Numbered from the stretch's first letter, positions 17,885-27,176 are shown. The stretch: 64,000 bases of DNA from Fibrobacterota bacterium (GCA_019509785.1 JAEKLQ010000049.1:32821-96820); one strand, 5' to 3'. The notes: generated from the sequence alone by a model not told the origin. Made by a program: numbers and translations.

Positions 17885-18757
17885 ATGGTGAAGACGTACG
17901 CGGAAAGGGTCGCGGATCGGGTGCGCGAAGCGGGAAATCCCGTATGCGTCGGTTTGGATCCGGTGGCCAAGAAAATCCCCGGGGATGGCCCCCTGGAGGA
18001 GCGCATCAAACGCTTCTATTCCAATCTACTGGATGCGATGCTGGCCCGGGATCTCCTGCCCGCGGCGGTGAAACCCAATATGGCCTACTACGAAGGCGTG
18101 AGCCTGGCTTGCCTGCGGGTGCTCCAGGATTTGATCCGGGCCTTCCGCGACGCCGGAGCGCTGGTCATCCTGGACGCGAAGCGCGGGGACATCGCCAGCA
18201 CTTCCGGCGCCTATGCCCGCTCGGCGTTCAAGGTTTTCGGCGCGGACGCGGTCACCGCCGCCCCGTACATGGGTATCGATACCATCAAGCCCTTCCAGGA
18301 GGAATCCCAAGGACAAGGCATCTACGTTCTCGTTCGCACCTCCAATCCCAGCGCCAAGGATTTCCAGGAGCTGAAGGTCGGGCCAGAAGGGGAGCCGCTC
18401 TACCGCGCCGTGGCCGCCAAGCTGGCGGACTGGAACGACGGCAACCTGGGAGCGGTGGTAGGCGCGACCGCGCCCCGGGAGTTACGGGAATTGTTGTCCT
18501 ATTGGAAAGGACGCGGCCGGGAAGTGCCGGTGCTGATACCCGGCATCGCCGTCGCAGGCGTGACCGGCGGCCAGACCGGCAGCGTAGCCGAAGTGTACCA
18601 GGCCATCCGCGATGCCGAAAGCGATCCCGCCTTGCATCTCATCAACAGTTCATCGGGAATCAACTATGCCTACGAGAAGTTCCCGGCCCTGAAGCCGGCG
18701 GAAGCTTCGATGCAGGCCCTGGAAGATCTTTGCGAGGAGATCGCCCGGGCAGGTTAG
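17885..18757 (+). CDS. pyrF: Orotidine 5'-phosphate decarboxylase, type 2
   Basis: A 290-residue TIM-barrel enzyme that decarboxylates OMP to UMP, the last step of de novo pyrimidine synthesis. VCVGLDP lies near the N terminus. The catalytic signature LDAKRGDIASTSGAYA contains the Lys-Asp pair of the long (type 2) PyrF family, and KPNMAYYE is also typical. The ATG at 17885 has GGAGGG about ten bases upstream. No other pyr genes are adjacent. Confidence 0.93.
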   Translation: MVKTYAERVADRVREAGNPVCVGLDPVAKKIPGDGPLEERIKRFYSNLLDAMLARDLLPAAVKPNMAYYEGVSLACLRVLQDLIRAFRDAGALVILDAKRGDIASTSGAYARSAFKVFGADAVTAAPYMGIDTIKPFQEESQGQGIYVLVRTSNPSAKDFQELKVGPEGEPLYRAVAAKLADWNDGNLGAVVGATAPRELRELLSYWKGRGREVPVLIPGIAVAGVTGGQTGSVAEVYQAIRDAESDPALHLINSSSGINYAYEKFPALKPAEASMQALEDLCEEIARAG

Positions 18758-18796
18758 GCGGCCCCAATCGATTGGCGCCCCGGGATCGTACGGGAC

Positions 18797-19216
18797 TTAA
18801 GCCGCGGCTTTATCCGGGAACAACCCCAGGATTTCCTTCGGGGGCCGGATGGCGCGTCCTTCCGGATGCATGAAGGCGTGCTCGGTGTGGCCGCGCGCGA
18901 TCAGGACATCTTCCCTCAGCACCTCATACTCGAAGCGGATGCGGGCCGCCCCGCTGCGCCAACGCAAGGTACGGATGCGCAGGTTGTCCCCGTAGCGCCC
19001 GGCCTTCACGTATTCGCAATGCGCTTCCAAAACCGGGATCAGCACCCCGCGCTTTTCCATCTCCCAATACGGATGCCCGAGTTCCGCCAGCGCGGACGTG
19101 CGCGCCACTTCGAAATACACCAGATAGTTGGCGTAGTACACGAACTTCATGGCGTCCGTCTCGGAATACCGGACCTGGACGCGGATTTCGCTCAGGTTGG
19201 ATTCCGATCCGTTCAC
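18797..19216 (-). CDS. Acyl-CoA thioesterase, hotdog fold (YbgC/4HBT-like)
   Basis: A 139-residue hotdog-fold protein. VRYSETDAMKFVYYANYLVYFE near the N terminus is the 4-hydroxybenzoyl-CoA thioesterase/YbgC signature, with the catalytic Asp in the ETDAM segment. It probably hydrolyses short or medium acyl-CoA thioesters in the cytosol. The GTG start at 19216 overlaps the stop of the MATE gene by four bases (GTGA), so it is translationally coupled to it. A much longer in-frame extension upstream is a shadow of the MATE gene. Confidence 0.85.
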   Translation of the reverse strand: MNGSESNLSEIRVQVRYSETDAMKFVYYANYLVYFEVARTSALAELGHPYWEMEKRGVLIPVLEAHCEYVKAGRYGDNLRIRTLRWRSGAARIRFEYEVLREDVLIARGHTEHAFMHPEGRAIRPPKEILGLFPDKAAA

Positions 19217-20622
19217 GCCGTCGCCGCCGCGACCTGGACCGGGCTTGGCGCTTCCCGCCGGCGCAGGCGCGCCGTCACCGTGAGGATCCAGGAGACCGCG
19301 ATCAAGGCGGAGCAGCCGCTGGCGATGAGCGGTGCGTAATGCAGGCCATACTCGCCGTAGTGGCTGCGGGCCAGCAGCCAACCCAAAGGAGCGGCCAGGC
19401 CCAACAGGCGCAAGGTGTTGAGGAAGAGGAACGGGAGTCCGCGGCCGAGGCCTTGGAATGCGCCGCTGGACACGATGCTCATGCCGGCGAAGGCGTAGCC
19501 CAAGGTCGTGATGCCCAGGAAATGGTAGGCCGATGGATAGGCCGCCGGATCCGGATGGAACTTGGCGATCAGCGGACCGCGGCAGAAGTGGACGATCAGG
19601 CCGATGGTCGCCAGGCTGAAGAATGCCAAAGTCAGCCCTTGCCGCACCGTCTGGGCGACGCGCTCGTACTTGCCCGCGCCGAAATTCTGCCCCACCAAGG
19701 AGAGCACGGCCACCATGATGGAAAGCGACGGGAACACGGCGAAGGTTTCCAGGCGCGCGCCGATGCCGATGGCGGATACCGCCGCCGGGCCGAAGTCCGA
19801 TGCCAACTTGGTCATGATGAAGACGTTGATGCCGATCAGGGATTGCGAAAGGATGGAGGGCAAGCCGACCTTGAAGGATTCGTAGAGCCCGCCGCGATCG
19901 GACCAATCGGGCCATAGGCGCAGCCGCAGCACGGTGGCTTTCCGCAAGAATATGGAGATCACCACGATCAGCGAGAGGCCGTTGCTGATGGATGCCGCCA
20001 GTCCCGCGCCGGTTACCCCTAGCCCCAGGCCGTGCCATGCGATCCCGGCGAAATGGAATTCGCGGAAGATCAGGAAGGGGGCGAAGCCGATATTGAGCAA
20101 GGTGCCGAGCATCATGCCCGACATCAAGGTGCGCGTGTTGCCTTCGGCGCGCAGGCCCGATCCCCACAGCAGCAAGAGCACCAGGAACGGAACGCCGAGG
20201 AACAAGCTATTCAGGTAATGCCGCGTGAGGATCGCCGCTTCGGGAGATGCCTTTTGCGCCGCAAGATAAAAGGGAATCAGGACGGGGTAGAGGACCAGGA
20301 AAAAGACGAAGAGGGCCAGGCCCACCCATACGATCTGCGAAAGGGCGTTCTCGGCTTTGGCGTTTTCCTTCGCGCCCAGGTAGCGGGCCAGCACCGAGCT
20401 CGATCCGCTGGTGAGACCGTTGAACACCGCGAAGATGAGGTAGAAGAAGGGGAAGCCATAATTGAGGACAGCCAGGCTCGATTCCATCCCGAGGCGGCTC
20501 ACGTAAATCCCGTCGATGATATTGAGGAGCATGTGGGATGATGTTCCGATCAGCATCGGAATCGCCATCCGGAGGATATGCGGGAAAATTGCACCCTCGG
20601 TCAAATCTTTGGTTTTGCTCAA
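19213..20622 (-). CDS. MATE-family efflux transporter
   Basis: A 469-residue inner-membrane protein with twelve predicted transmembrane segments. The N terminus SKTKDLTEGAIFPHILRMA followed by PMLIG is the usual start of NorM/DinF-type MATE exporters, which couple Na+ or H+ influx to drug or metabolite export. The TTG at 20622 is chosen because it gives exactly that N terminus. This start lies inside the 5' end of the lptC-like frame on the opposite strand, so the two 5' ends overlap. The thioesterase gene is coupled downstream. Confidence 0.88.
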   Translation of the reverse strand: MSKTKDLTEGAIFPHILRMAIPMLIGTSSHMLLNIIDGIYVSRLGMESSLAVLNYGFPFFYLIFAVFNGLTSGSSSVLARYLGAKENAKAENALSQIVWVGLALFVFFLVLYPVLIPFYLAAQKASPEAAILTRHYLNSLFLGVPFLVLLLLWGSGLRAEGNTRTLMSGMMLGTLLNIGFAPFLIFREFHFAGIAWHGLGLGVTGAGLAASISNGLSLIVVISIFLRKATVLRLRLWPDWSDRGGLYESFKVGLPSILSQSLIGINVFIMTKLASDFGPAAVSAIGIGARLETFAVFPSLSIMVAVLSLVGQNFGAGKYERVAQTVRQGLTLAFFSLATIGLIVHFCRGPLIAKFHPDPAAYPSAYHFLGITTLGYAFAGMSIVSSGAFQGLGRGLPFLFLNTLRLLGLAAPLGWLLARSHYGEYGLHYAPLIASGCSALIAVSWILTVTARLRRREAPSPVQVAAATA

Positions 20623-21429
20623 CTTAGGGTGCCTTGGATAAAAGACGGTCTTGTTCTAGCGGCTTGCTCGCATATCGAAGAAGCCCCGACCGCCAAGGGT
20701 CCGAAAAAGGAACTGCCCCTCGCCGAGTACAAAGACACCACCATCCTGAGCATGTACGAAGGCGCCCACTTAAGCTGGATCCTCAAGACCAAGTACTTGG
20801 TGAAATGGCCCCGAACCGACCTGGTGCGCGCGAAGCCGGTGGACTTGGTGCTCTACGACAGCTTGGGGAAATCCTTGATGCACGTGACCTCCGATTCGGG
20901 TTCGGTCGACGAAGCGGTCAGCTTCCTTGCCGCCTCCGGCCACGTACACGGCCATTCCGAGAAGGGCGTGGACATCCAATCCGATTCCCTGCGCTGGAAC
21001 AAGGCCATCAACCAAATCAGCACCGAGGCCAAAGTACGCGTCGTCTCGGAGGAAGGGGACGTCCTTACCGGGAAAGGCTTCGTCTCCGATGCCAAGTTGG
21101 ACAATTGGCAGATCCTTTCCGACGTGAAAGGCGTTTTCCAGAAAGTGGAGGAACGTTTCCAAAATGCGGACTCCACTGGGAACCCCCCCGCGGACAGCGC
21201 CAAACGAGCCGCTCCGTCGGATACGGCGCATAAAGGCGGACCCGCGACCGGCGCCACTCCGATCGGAACCGGGCTTCCGGCATCCGCCACCGGGACCCCG
21301 ACGCAAGGGGCATCAACCTCACCGAGTCCGACGCTAGCGCCCGCGCCTTCACCCGCGCCGACTTCCGTCCCGGCCCCGTCTGCGCCCTCGCCCTCGCCTG
21401 GAAACGATCATCCGAAGGCTCCCAAATGA
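20578..21429 (+). CDS. lptC: LptC-like LPS-assembly lipoprotein
   Basis: A 283-residue (or shorter) protein. A lipobox-like LVLAAC lies close to the N terminus. The body has the LptC beta-jellyroll pattern (DTTILSMYEGAHLSWIL, VDLVLYDSLGKSLM, SVDEAVSFLAASGHV, GVDIQSDSLRW), and the long Pro/Ser/Ala tail is probably unstructured. LptC links the LptBFG ABC complex to LptA during LPS export. The start is uncertain: ATG at 20578 gives a 32-residue leader but overlaps the MATE start; GTG at 20629 gives a leader of only 12 residues. The stop overlaps lptA by four bases. Confidence 0.75.
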   Translation: MRENCTLGQIFGFAQLRVPWIKDGLVLAACSHIEEAPTAKGPKKELPLAEYKDTTILSMYEGAHLSWILKTKYLVKWPRTDLVRAKPVDLVLYDSLGKSLMHVTSDSGSVDEAVSFLAASGHVHGHSEKGVDIQSDSLRWNKAINQISTEAKVRVVSEEGDVLTGKGFVSDAKLDNWQILSDVKGVFQKVEERFQNADSTGNPPADSAKRAAPSDTAHKGGPATGATPIGTGLPASATGTPTQGASTSPSPTLAPAPSPAPTSVPAPSAPSPSPGNDHPKAPK

Positions 21430-22841
21430 AGGCCGGGTTTAAAGGCCTGGGGGCTTTTTGCGTACTGGCCACGGCTCTGGCTTCAGCCCTTCCGACCGCG
21501 CCGGAACCGGAACGCAACGCGCCCTTAATCATGGAGAACGCGGATCGCTTCGAGGGGTACCGCAGCCGCGGCGAATACGTGCTGAGCGGGAAGGTCCGTT
21601 TCCGGCATGGCGAATTGCGGCTGGAGACCGAACGCGCCGTCTGGCAGAAGGACCGAAACATCGTCCTATGCGAATCGGGGATGCGCATCACGCGCAATGG
21701 GGCCTTGCTGACCGCCGAACGCGGGACCTACGACAAGAGCCTGGGGCAGGCCACCGCCCAAGGGAAGGTGTTCATGCGCGACAGTAGCGGCGAAGTTACC
21801 GCTACCGGACAGGGCATCGTCTATATGCGCTTCCGGCATCTGGCCACCTTGACGGGCGATCCCGAAGTGCGCCGTTTCTACCCGAAGAAGGACTCGGCGA
21901 AGGCCGCCTCGGCCACCCCCGCGAAAGGATCGGCCGTTCCTACGAAGGACGCCGCCAAGCCGGCGTCGGCGGACTCGGAGGGCCCGGATACCTTGTCCAT
22001 CAAGGGCGATGTCATGACTTACAACGATTCCGCGCGCATGGCCGTCGCCGACGGGCATGTCCGCATCGATCGGGACAAGATGCACATCACCTGCCGCAAG
22101 GCCGAATACCATGAGACGGCGGATTCCCTTTTCCTGATCGGCGATCCGCAGGTGATCGTGGACGACAACCAGGTGAAAGGCGAAATCATGCGGCTGGGGA
22201 TGCACGGCGAAGAGATCAAGAGCTTGCTCGTGAAAGGGAAAGCCCAGGCCCACTCCTTGGAGCCCGCCACCGATTCCAGCGTCGCCCGCCAATCGGACGT
22301 GAAGGGCGATAGCCTTTTCCTGGCCTTCAAGGAGAAGGCCATCGACAGCGTGCAGGTTTTCAAGAACGCCAACGGGGCCTATTTCGACGTGGACAAGCCC
22401 GATTACGTCAATAAGATGAGCGGCGACTACATGGTGCTGCGCTTCGCGGGCAAGCAGGTGGCCAGCGCCAACGTGCTGGGAGGTACGGCGGGGGCAGCCA
22501 AGAGCACCTATTATCATTTCGAGCGGAAGTCGTTGAAAGGAAAGAATGACGCCGAAGGCGACACCATCGATTTCGCCTTCAAGAACGGCCGCGTGGATGA
22601 GGTGCTGGTGAAGGGTACCGCCAAGGGAACCTATTTCGGCGAAAAGCAGAAGGCGCAAGGCACGGCATCCGGATCCGCGGATTCGACCGCCTCTCCGGGA
22701 GCGAAGCCTAGCGCTCCGCCTCGCGATAGCTTGCGGGCGGTCCCCCGCCTACCGGCGACGGCTCCCGTACACGCGCCCATCCGCCCGACGCCGGGAGGCA
22801 ACGAGCCGCCCGGCAACGGCGCTCCGAGAAAGGTGAACTGA
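21426..22841 (+). CDS. lptA: LptA/OstA-like periplasmic LPS-transport protein
   Basis: A 471-residue protein with a signal peptide (about residues 1-22). OstA repeats are visible twice: YVLSGKVRFRHGELRLETERA in part and, in the middle, TLSIKGDVMTYNDSARMAVA followed by GHVRIDRD. It is longer than E. coli LptA, with an Ala/Lys/Pro linker between repeats and a proline-rich tail, so it may form a longer periplasmic bridge. ATG at 21426 overlaps the lptC stop, and its own TGA overlaps the lptB ATG by one base; the three genes are one operon. Confidence 0.82.
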   Translation: MKAGFKGLGAFCVLATALASALPTAPEPERNAPLIMENADRFEGYRSRGEYVLSGKVRFRHGELRLETERAVWQKDRNIVLCESGMRITRNGALLTAERGTYDKSLGQATAQGKVFMRDSSGEVTATGQGIVYMRFRHLATLTGDPEVRRFYPKKDSAKAASATPAKGSAVPTKDAAKPASADSEGPDTLSIKGDVMTYNDSARMAVADGHVRIDRDKMHITCRKAEYHETADSLFLIGDPQVIVDDNQVKGEIMRLGMHGEEIKSLLVKGKAQAHSLEPATDSSVARQSDVKGDSLFLAFKEKAIDSVQVFKNANGAYFDVDKPDYVNKMSGDYMVLRFAGKQVASANVLGGTAGAAKSTYYHFERKSLKGKNDAEGDTIDFAFKNGRVDEVLVKGTAKGTYFGEKQKAQGTASGSADSTASPGAKPSAPPRDSLRAVPRLPATAPVHAPIRPTPGGNEPPGNGAPRKVN

Positions 22842-23563
22842 TGCAGATCATGGCCGAGTCCCTGGTCAAGATTTACAACGGCCGTCGCGTAGTGGACGGC
22901 GTGAGTTTCCACGTGAACCAGGGCGAGGTGGTGGGATTGCTCGGGCCCAACGGGGCGGGGAAGACCACCTCCTTCTACATGATCGTCGGCATGATCCGCG
23001 CCAATGCGGGGAACATCCGCATCGGCGATGCGGACGTTTCGCATATGCCGATGTACAAGCGCGCCCGCCTGGGCGTAGGCTACCTTGCCCAGGAAACATC
23101 GGTGTTCCGCAAGCTCACGGTGGAGGAAAACATCCTCGCCATCCTGCAGACCCGGAAATTGTCGCGGGCCCAATGCCGGCAGGAAACCGATCGCCTGATG
23201 GAGGAATTCCACATCGCGCATTTGCGGAAGCACCGCGCCAACACCCTTTCGGGCGGCGAACGCCGCCGCCTGGAGATCGCCCGCGCCCTGACCACCAACC
23301 CGAAGTTCCTCCTGCTCGACGAGCCTTTCGCCGGCATCGACCCCATCGCCGTCGAGGACATCCAATCGGTTATATTTAACCTCCGGGACAAAGGCATGGG
23401 CATCCTTATCACCGACCATAGCGTTCGGGAAACCCTGGCCACCACCAACCGGGCTTACATCATGTTCGAAGGCAAGGTATTGGTGGAAGGCACGGCGGAA
23501 CACCTCTCGCGCGACGAAGAAGCGCGCCGCATATACCTCGGCAAGTCCTTTTCCCTGGGATGA
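22841..23563 (+). CDS. lptB: LPS export ABC transporter ATP-binding protein
   Basis: A 240-residue ATPase. Walker A GPNGAGKTT is at 35-43. The Q-loop segment YLAQETSVFRKLTVEEN, the signature LSGGERRRLEIARAL and Walker B FLLLDEPFAGIDP are all LptB-type. It powers LPS extraction from the inner membrane with LptF/LptG, which are not in the window. It is followed by a 169-base intergenic region with an inverted repeat and then rpoN, the same order as in many proteobacteria. Confidence 0.95.
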   Translation: MQIMAESLVKIYNGRRVVDGVSFHVNQGEVVGLLGPNGAGKTTSFYMIVGMIRANAGNIRIGDADVSHMPMYKRARLGVGYLAQETSVFRKLTVEENILAILQTRKLSRAQCRQETDRLMEEFHIAHLRKHRANTLSGGERRRLEIARALTTNPKFLLLDEPFAGIDPIAVEDIQSVIFNLRDKGMGILITDHSVRETLATTNRAYIMFEGKVLVEGTAEHLSRDEEARRIYLGKSFSLG

Positions 23564-23567
23564 TCGA

Positions 23568-23730
23568 ATGGGTACCTCTAATCGTGTCTTCCTGCCTGCG
23601 GCCGGCTGCGCGAGCCGGGGGCTGCGTCATGCTCAGTCGCGATATTCTCCGAATATCGCTCCTTCCCCTTCCTTGCCCGCGGCTCGCTCGCACGGCCTCG
23701 GCTATGGAATCCACGATTAGAGGTACCCAT
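23568..23730. repeat. 163-bp intergenic element with 19-bp terminal inverted repeats
   Basis: The 19-base sequence at 23568-23586 (ATGGGTACCTCTAATCGTG) is repeated as an exact reverse complement at 23712-23730. The interior holds a perfect 9-bp hairpin at 23639-23659 (GCGATATTC/GAATATCGC, loop TCC). There is no open reading frame. It fills the gap between lptB and rpoN; the right arm contains the AGAGG that precedes the rpoN ATG, so folding could mask that site. It could be a small non-autonomous mobile element or a regulatory RNA structure. Confidence 0.7.
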
Positions 23731-23732
23731 AC

Positions 23733-25478
23733 ATGAATTTCGGACTCGATCTGAACATGAACGTAGGGCTGGAGCAGAAGCTCTCGCCCCAGATGATCCA
23801 ATCTCTCAAGCTCTTGCAGATGAATTCCATGGAGCTGGAGCTGGTGGTCAAGCAAGAGCTGGAAACTAATCCCCTGCTGGAGCCGACGGAAGACGACGAG
23901 CCGCAGCAGGAGGCGGCGCCCGACGACGAAGTGGCGCAGGCCGAAGAGCGCGTGGCCGAACCGATCGTCGAGGCCCCGAGCCCCGAGACCGCCGAGGAGC
24001 GGGAGTCGCAAACCAGCCCCGCGGAGGCGGAGCTCGACAAGGTCATCCCCGAGGATACCAAGGACAAGAACGAAATCGATTGGGAGACCTATCTCGAAGA
24101 CGGTTTCGATCTGGGCGATAAGCGCACCGAGGAGCTGGAAAGCCCGGATGAACGCTTCGAGAAGGTTCCCGTCTATTCCAAGACCCTGCAGGACCACCTG
24201 CTCGGGCAATTGCAGGATCGCACCATCCCGGCCGAGGTGGAGCCCCTGGTGGAATACCTGATCAACAGCTTGGATGAGCGCGGTTACCTCGTGCCCGAAA
24301 GCAAGATCGAGCCCGAGCCGGAGGAAGAGGAGGACGATGACATCATCGGTAAGCCGGCCGCCGCGAATCCGGCTTCGCCCGACCCGGTGCGGAAAGCCTC
24401 CGAAGCGCGTGCCTTAGCCGCTTCCTTGGACCATGCCTCCGACCCTTCCGACCGGAAAGGAGCGGTGAGGCTTCGTCCCCAGTCGGTTGCGCCCGAGATC
24501 GCCGAACCCATCGTCAAGGAGATCCAGGCCATCATCGACGGTTCCCTCGATCTGGATGCCGCCTCCCCCGAGGTACGGGAGGCTCTCCACGTCCTGCAAA
24601 GCCTCGATCCCGCCGGCATCGGCGCGCGCAACCTGCGGGAATGCCTTCTGCTCCAGATCTACCGCTATGGAAGGGTGAGCCCGCTGGCCAAGCGCATCGT
24701 CGAGGAGGAGTTCGAACTCCTGGAGAAGCTGAAGGTCGCCGCCATCGCCAAGAAGTTCGATCAGCCTCCTGAATTGATCCAGGCCGCCATGAAGGAGATC
24801 GGCGGGCTCGAGCCGCATCCCGGCCGCCAGGTGAGCGCGAGCATGGCCAATCCCATCACCCCCGATCTTATCGTCGAGGAAGTGGATGGCGAACTGGTGC
24901 TGATGCTGAACGATCGGACGGTTCCCTCGCTCAAGGTTTCGCGCGCCTACGCGGAACTCCTCAAGAAGGGCAGTAAGGCCAGTACGGAAGAGAAAAAATA
25001 CGTACGCGAGAAGCTCAACTCCGCCACCTGGCTCATCCGCGCCATCGAGCAGCGCAAGTCCACCATGCTTAAGGTGATGCAAGCCATCATCGAGAGCCAG
25101 CCGGATTTCTTCAAGGAAGGGCCCACGCATCTGCGTCCGCTCATCTTGCAGGACGTGGCGGATAAGATCGGGATGCACATCTCCACGGTCAGCCGGGTGA
25201 CGAACGGGAAATACGTCCAGACCAGCCACGGCATTTTCGAGCTGAAGTACTTCTTCACCGCCGGCGTAACCCAAGCCGACGGGCGGGAAATCTCCTCGGT
25301 TACCACTAAGGATGAAATCAAAAAGCTCATCGAGTCGGAGGATACCAAACGGCCCCTGAGCGATCAGAAAATCGTCGAGATCCTTAAGGCCAAGGGTTTG
25401 GACGTGGCCCGCCGGACCGTGGCCAAATACCGGGACCAATTGGAAATCCTGCCGGCGCGATTGCGCAAGCAATATTGA
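23733..25478 (+). CDS. rpoN: RNA polymerase sigma-54 factor
   Basis: A 581-residue protein. The N-terminal region I (LSPQMIQSLKLLQMNSMELE) that contacts activators is followed by a long acidic linker, the core-binding domain and the C-terminal RpoN box ARRTVAKYR. The extra length is in the acidic linker and a second Asp/Glu/Pro-rich loop around residues 180-250. It directs transcription from -24/-12 promoters together with AAA+ activators. The ATG at 23733 follows AGAGG with a 9-base spacer. Downstream hpf and hprK match the classical rpoN neighbourhood. Confidence 0.95.
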   Translation: MNFGLDLNMNVGLEQKLSPQMIQSLKLLQMNSMELELVVKQELETNPLLEPTEDDEPQQEAAPDDEVAQAEERVAEPIVEAPSPETAEERESQTSPAEAELDKVIPEDTKDKNEIDWETYLEDGFDLGDKRTEELESPDERFEKVPVYSKTLQDHLLGQLQDRTIPAEVEPLVEYLINSLDERGYLVPESKIEPEPEEEEDDDIIGKPAAANPASPDPVRKASEARALAASLDHASDPSDRKGAVRLRPQSVAPEIAEPIVKEIQAIIDGSLDLDAASPEVREALHVLQSLDPAGIGARNLRECLLLQIYRYGRVSPLAKRIVEEEFELLEKLKVAAIAKKFDQPPELIQAAMKEIGGLEPHPGRQVSASMANPITPDLIVEEVDGELVLMLNDRTVPSLKVSRAYAELLKKGSKASTEEKKYVREKLNSATWLIRAIEQRKSTMLKVMQAIIESQPDFFKEGPTHLRPLILQDVADKIGMHISTVSRVTNGKYVQTSHGIFELKYFFTAGVTQADGREISSVTTKDEIKKLIESEDTKRPLSDQKIVEILKAKGLDVARRTVAKYRDQLEILPARLRKQY

Positions 25479-25591
25479 TGGATGCAAAGGCCCTGCCAAT
25501 CGTATTTCCGTGAATCCGGCGGAATCGGGCGGGGCTTTCCCCCATCGGGCGGGACTTGTTCGGAAATGCCAAGCGATGGCCGAAGTACGGC

Positions 25592-25621
25592 TTGACAATC
25601 CTCGGACCTGGCGCGTAAGAT
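25592..25621 (+). promoter_or_regulatory. Candidate sigma-70 promoter upstream of hpf
   Basis: TTGACA at 25592-25597 and TAAGAT at 25616-25621 are separated by 18 bases, close to consensus. It lies in the 349-base gap between rpoN and hpf, about 200 bases before the hpf start, so it would give hpf and hprK an rpoN-independent transcript. Apart from this site I see no gene in the gap 25479-25827. Confidence 0.5.
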
Positions 25622-25827
25622 ACGTTTATGCGCCCGGCGACCCTTCCCCCGCTTCGATGGACAAGGAGGAGGAAGACCAGGCGCATGCGAGCACCCCACC
25701 CATTCCCCATCGGACAACTTGACGCGACCGGGTGCTCACCTGACGGAAAGCCATTTATGTAGATTGAAGGGTGGGTAACCCTCCTCCGTCCACCGGAATG
25801 GGGCCCCTTCTTCCAAAGGAGAAAAAC

Positions 25828-26148
25828 ATGAAGATCCAGATCACCGCGCGGCACTTCCATGCCTCCCCCCAATTGCATGCCGGATTGAAGGAAAGCCTGG
25901 ACAAGATCGAGAAATTCAACGACTCCATAACCGGAGCGCATGTTATTTTGGACGCCGAGAAAAGCGGCATACGCCGGGCCGAAATCATCGTGCGCGTCTT
26001 GGACAAGACGATCTGCGCCCACGCGGAAGAGGACAACATGTACAAGGCCATCGACGCGATGTTGGAAAAGGTGGAACGACAGTTGAAGAAAGAGAACGAG
26101 AAACTCAAGGTCCATAAGTCCGTGCCGGCCTCGACCCTGGCCGGCTGA
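25828..26148 (+). CDS. hpf: Ribosome hibernation promoting factor, short form
   Basis: A 106-residue HPF/RaiA protein. The N terminus MKIQITARHFHASPQLHAGL and the later RAEIIVRVLDKTICAHAEED with YKAIDAMLEKVERQLKK are typical of the family. It binds the 30S subunit and inactivates ribosomes in stationary phase. It lacks the C-terminal dimerisation domain of long HPF. AAAGGAG precedes the ATG at 25828. It sits between rpoN and hprK. Confidence 0.92.
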   Translation: MKIQITARHFHASPQLHAGLKESLDKIEKFNDSITGAHVILDAEKSGIRRAEIIVRVLDKTICAHAEEDNMYKAIDAMLEKVERQLKKENEKLKVHKSVPASTLAG

Positions 26149-26159
26149 ACACGAGGTCC

Positions 26160-27176
26160 ATGCCAGAAAGCATCGAATTCAACAGACTCGAGATTAACCG
26201 CAAGAGATCCCTCCCAGTGAGGGATTTCTATTATCAGTTTCGGGACGAGCTGTCATTAGCCCTTAAGACCCCGGAATCGTCCCTCTGCACCGAGATCATC
26301 GAGGCCAATCTGCACCGCCCGGGCCTGGCCCTGGCGGGTTTCACCGGCGTCTACTCCTACCAGCGGGTCCAGATCATCGGGACCACGGAATGGTCTTACC
26401 TGGAATCGGTGGGCGCCGAAAAGCGCTGTGAGATCTTCGCGCGCCTGCAGGATTACCGTTCGCCCCTCTGGGTCCTCACGCATAACGCCGGGCTCCACGA
26501 GGAGCTCTTGCAGATGTGCCTCAGCCAGAACGTTCCCATCATCACCACTTCGCGCGAGACGTTGGACTTCTGCACCGAGGTGCAGGACATCCTGGAGGAT
26601 TGGTTCGCCCCTTATTGCTCCGTGCACGCATCCTTGGTCGACGTATACGGCGTGGGCATGCTCTACGTGGGCGAAAGCGGCGTGGGCAAGTCGGAATGCG
26701 TGCTCGACCTGGTGGAGCGCGGCCATCGCCTCGTCGCCGACGACATCGTGCACCTGATCCGCAAGGGCCATTCCATCATCGGCAAGGGCAACAAGATCCT
26801 CGGCCACCACATGGAAATCCGCGGCATCGGCATCGTGGACGTCGGGAAGCTCTTCGGCATCCGCGCCATTCGCAACACCAAGAAGGTGGAAGTGGTGGTG
26901 GAGCTGCAGAAATGGCGGGACGGCGAGAACTACGAGCGGACCGGCCTGGATCCCCTCACCACCGACGTCATCGGCGTGCCGGTGTCCAAGGTCATTATCC
27001 CCATCTCGCCGGGGAAGAACATCACCGTGATTTCCGAAGTCATCGCGATGAACATGCTGCTCAAAATGAACGGCATAGACGCGGCGAAACTGTTCAACGA
27101 GAAGCTGATCGAGACCATGAAGAACAAATCCCGGCTCAACTCGCTGACGCGGCTAAGCACCGAAGTCTACGAGTAA
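26160..27176 (+). CDS. hprK: HPr kinase/phosphorylase
   Basis: A 338-residue protein. The Walker A motif GESGVGKS is at 171-178, followed by LVADDIVHL and the K-box-like MEIRGIGIVDVGKLFG. It phosphorylates Ser46 of HPr using ATP or pyrophosphate and reverses the reaction, linking carbon status to regulation. The length is typical. ACGAGG precedes the ATG, which starts 11 bases after hpf. Its substrate HPr, with Ser46 conserved, is encoded at 30377. Confidence 0.95.
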   Translation: MPESIEFNRLEINRKRSLPVRDFYYQFRDELSLALKTPESSLCTEIIEANLHRPGLALAGFTGVYSYQRVQIIGTTEWSYLESVGAEKRCEIFARLQDYRSPLWVLTHNAGLHEELLQMCLSQNVPIITTSRETLDFCTEVQDILEDWFAPYCSVHASLVDVYGVGMLYVGESGVGKSECVLDLVERGHRLVADDIVHLIRKGHSIIGKGNKILGHHMEIRGIGIVDVGKLFGIRAIRNTKKVEVVVELQKWRDGENYERTGLDPLTTDVIGVPVSKVIIPISPGKNITVISEVIAMNMLLKMNGIDAAKLFNEKLIETMKNKSRLNSLTRLSTEVYE

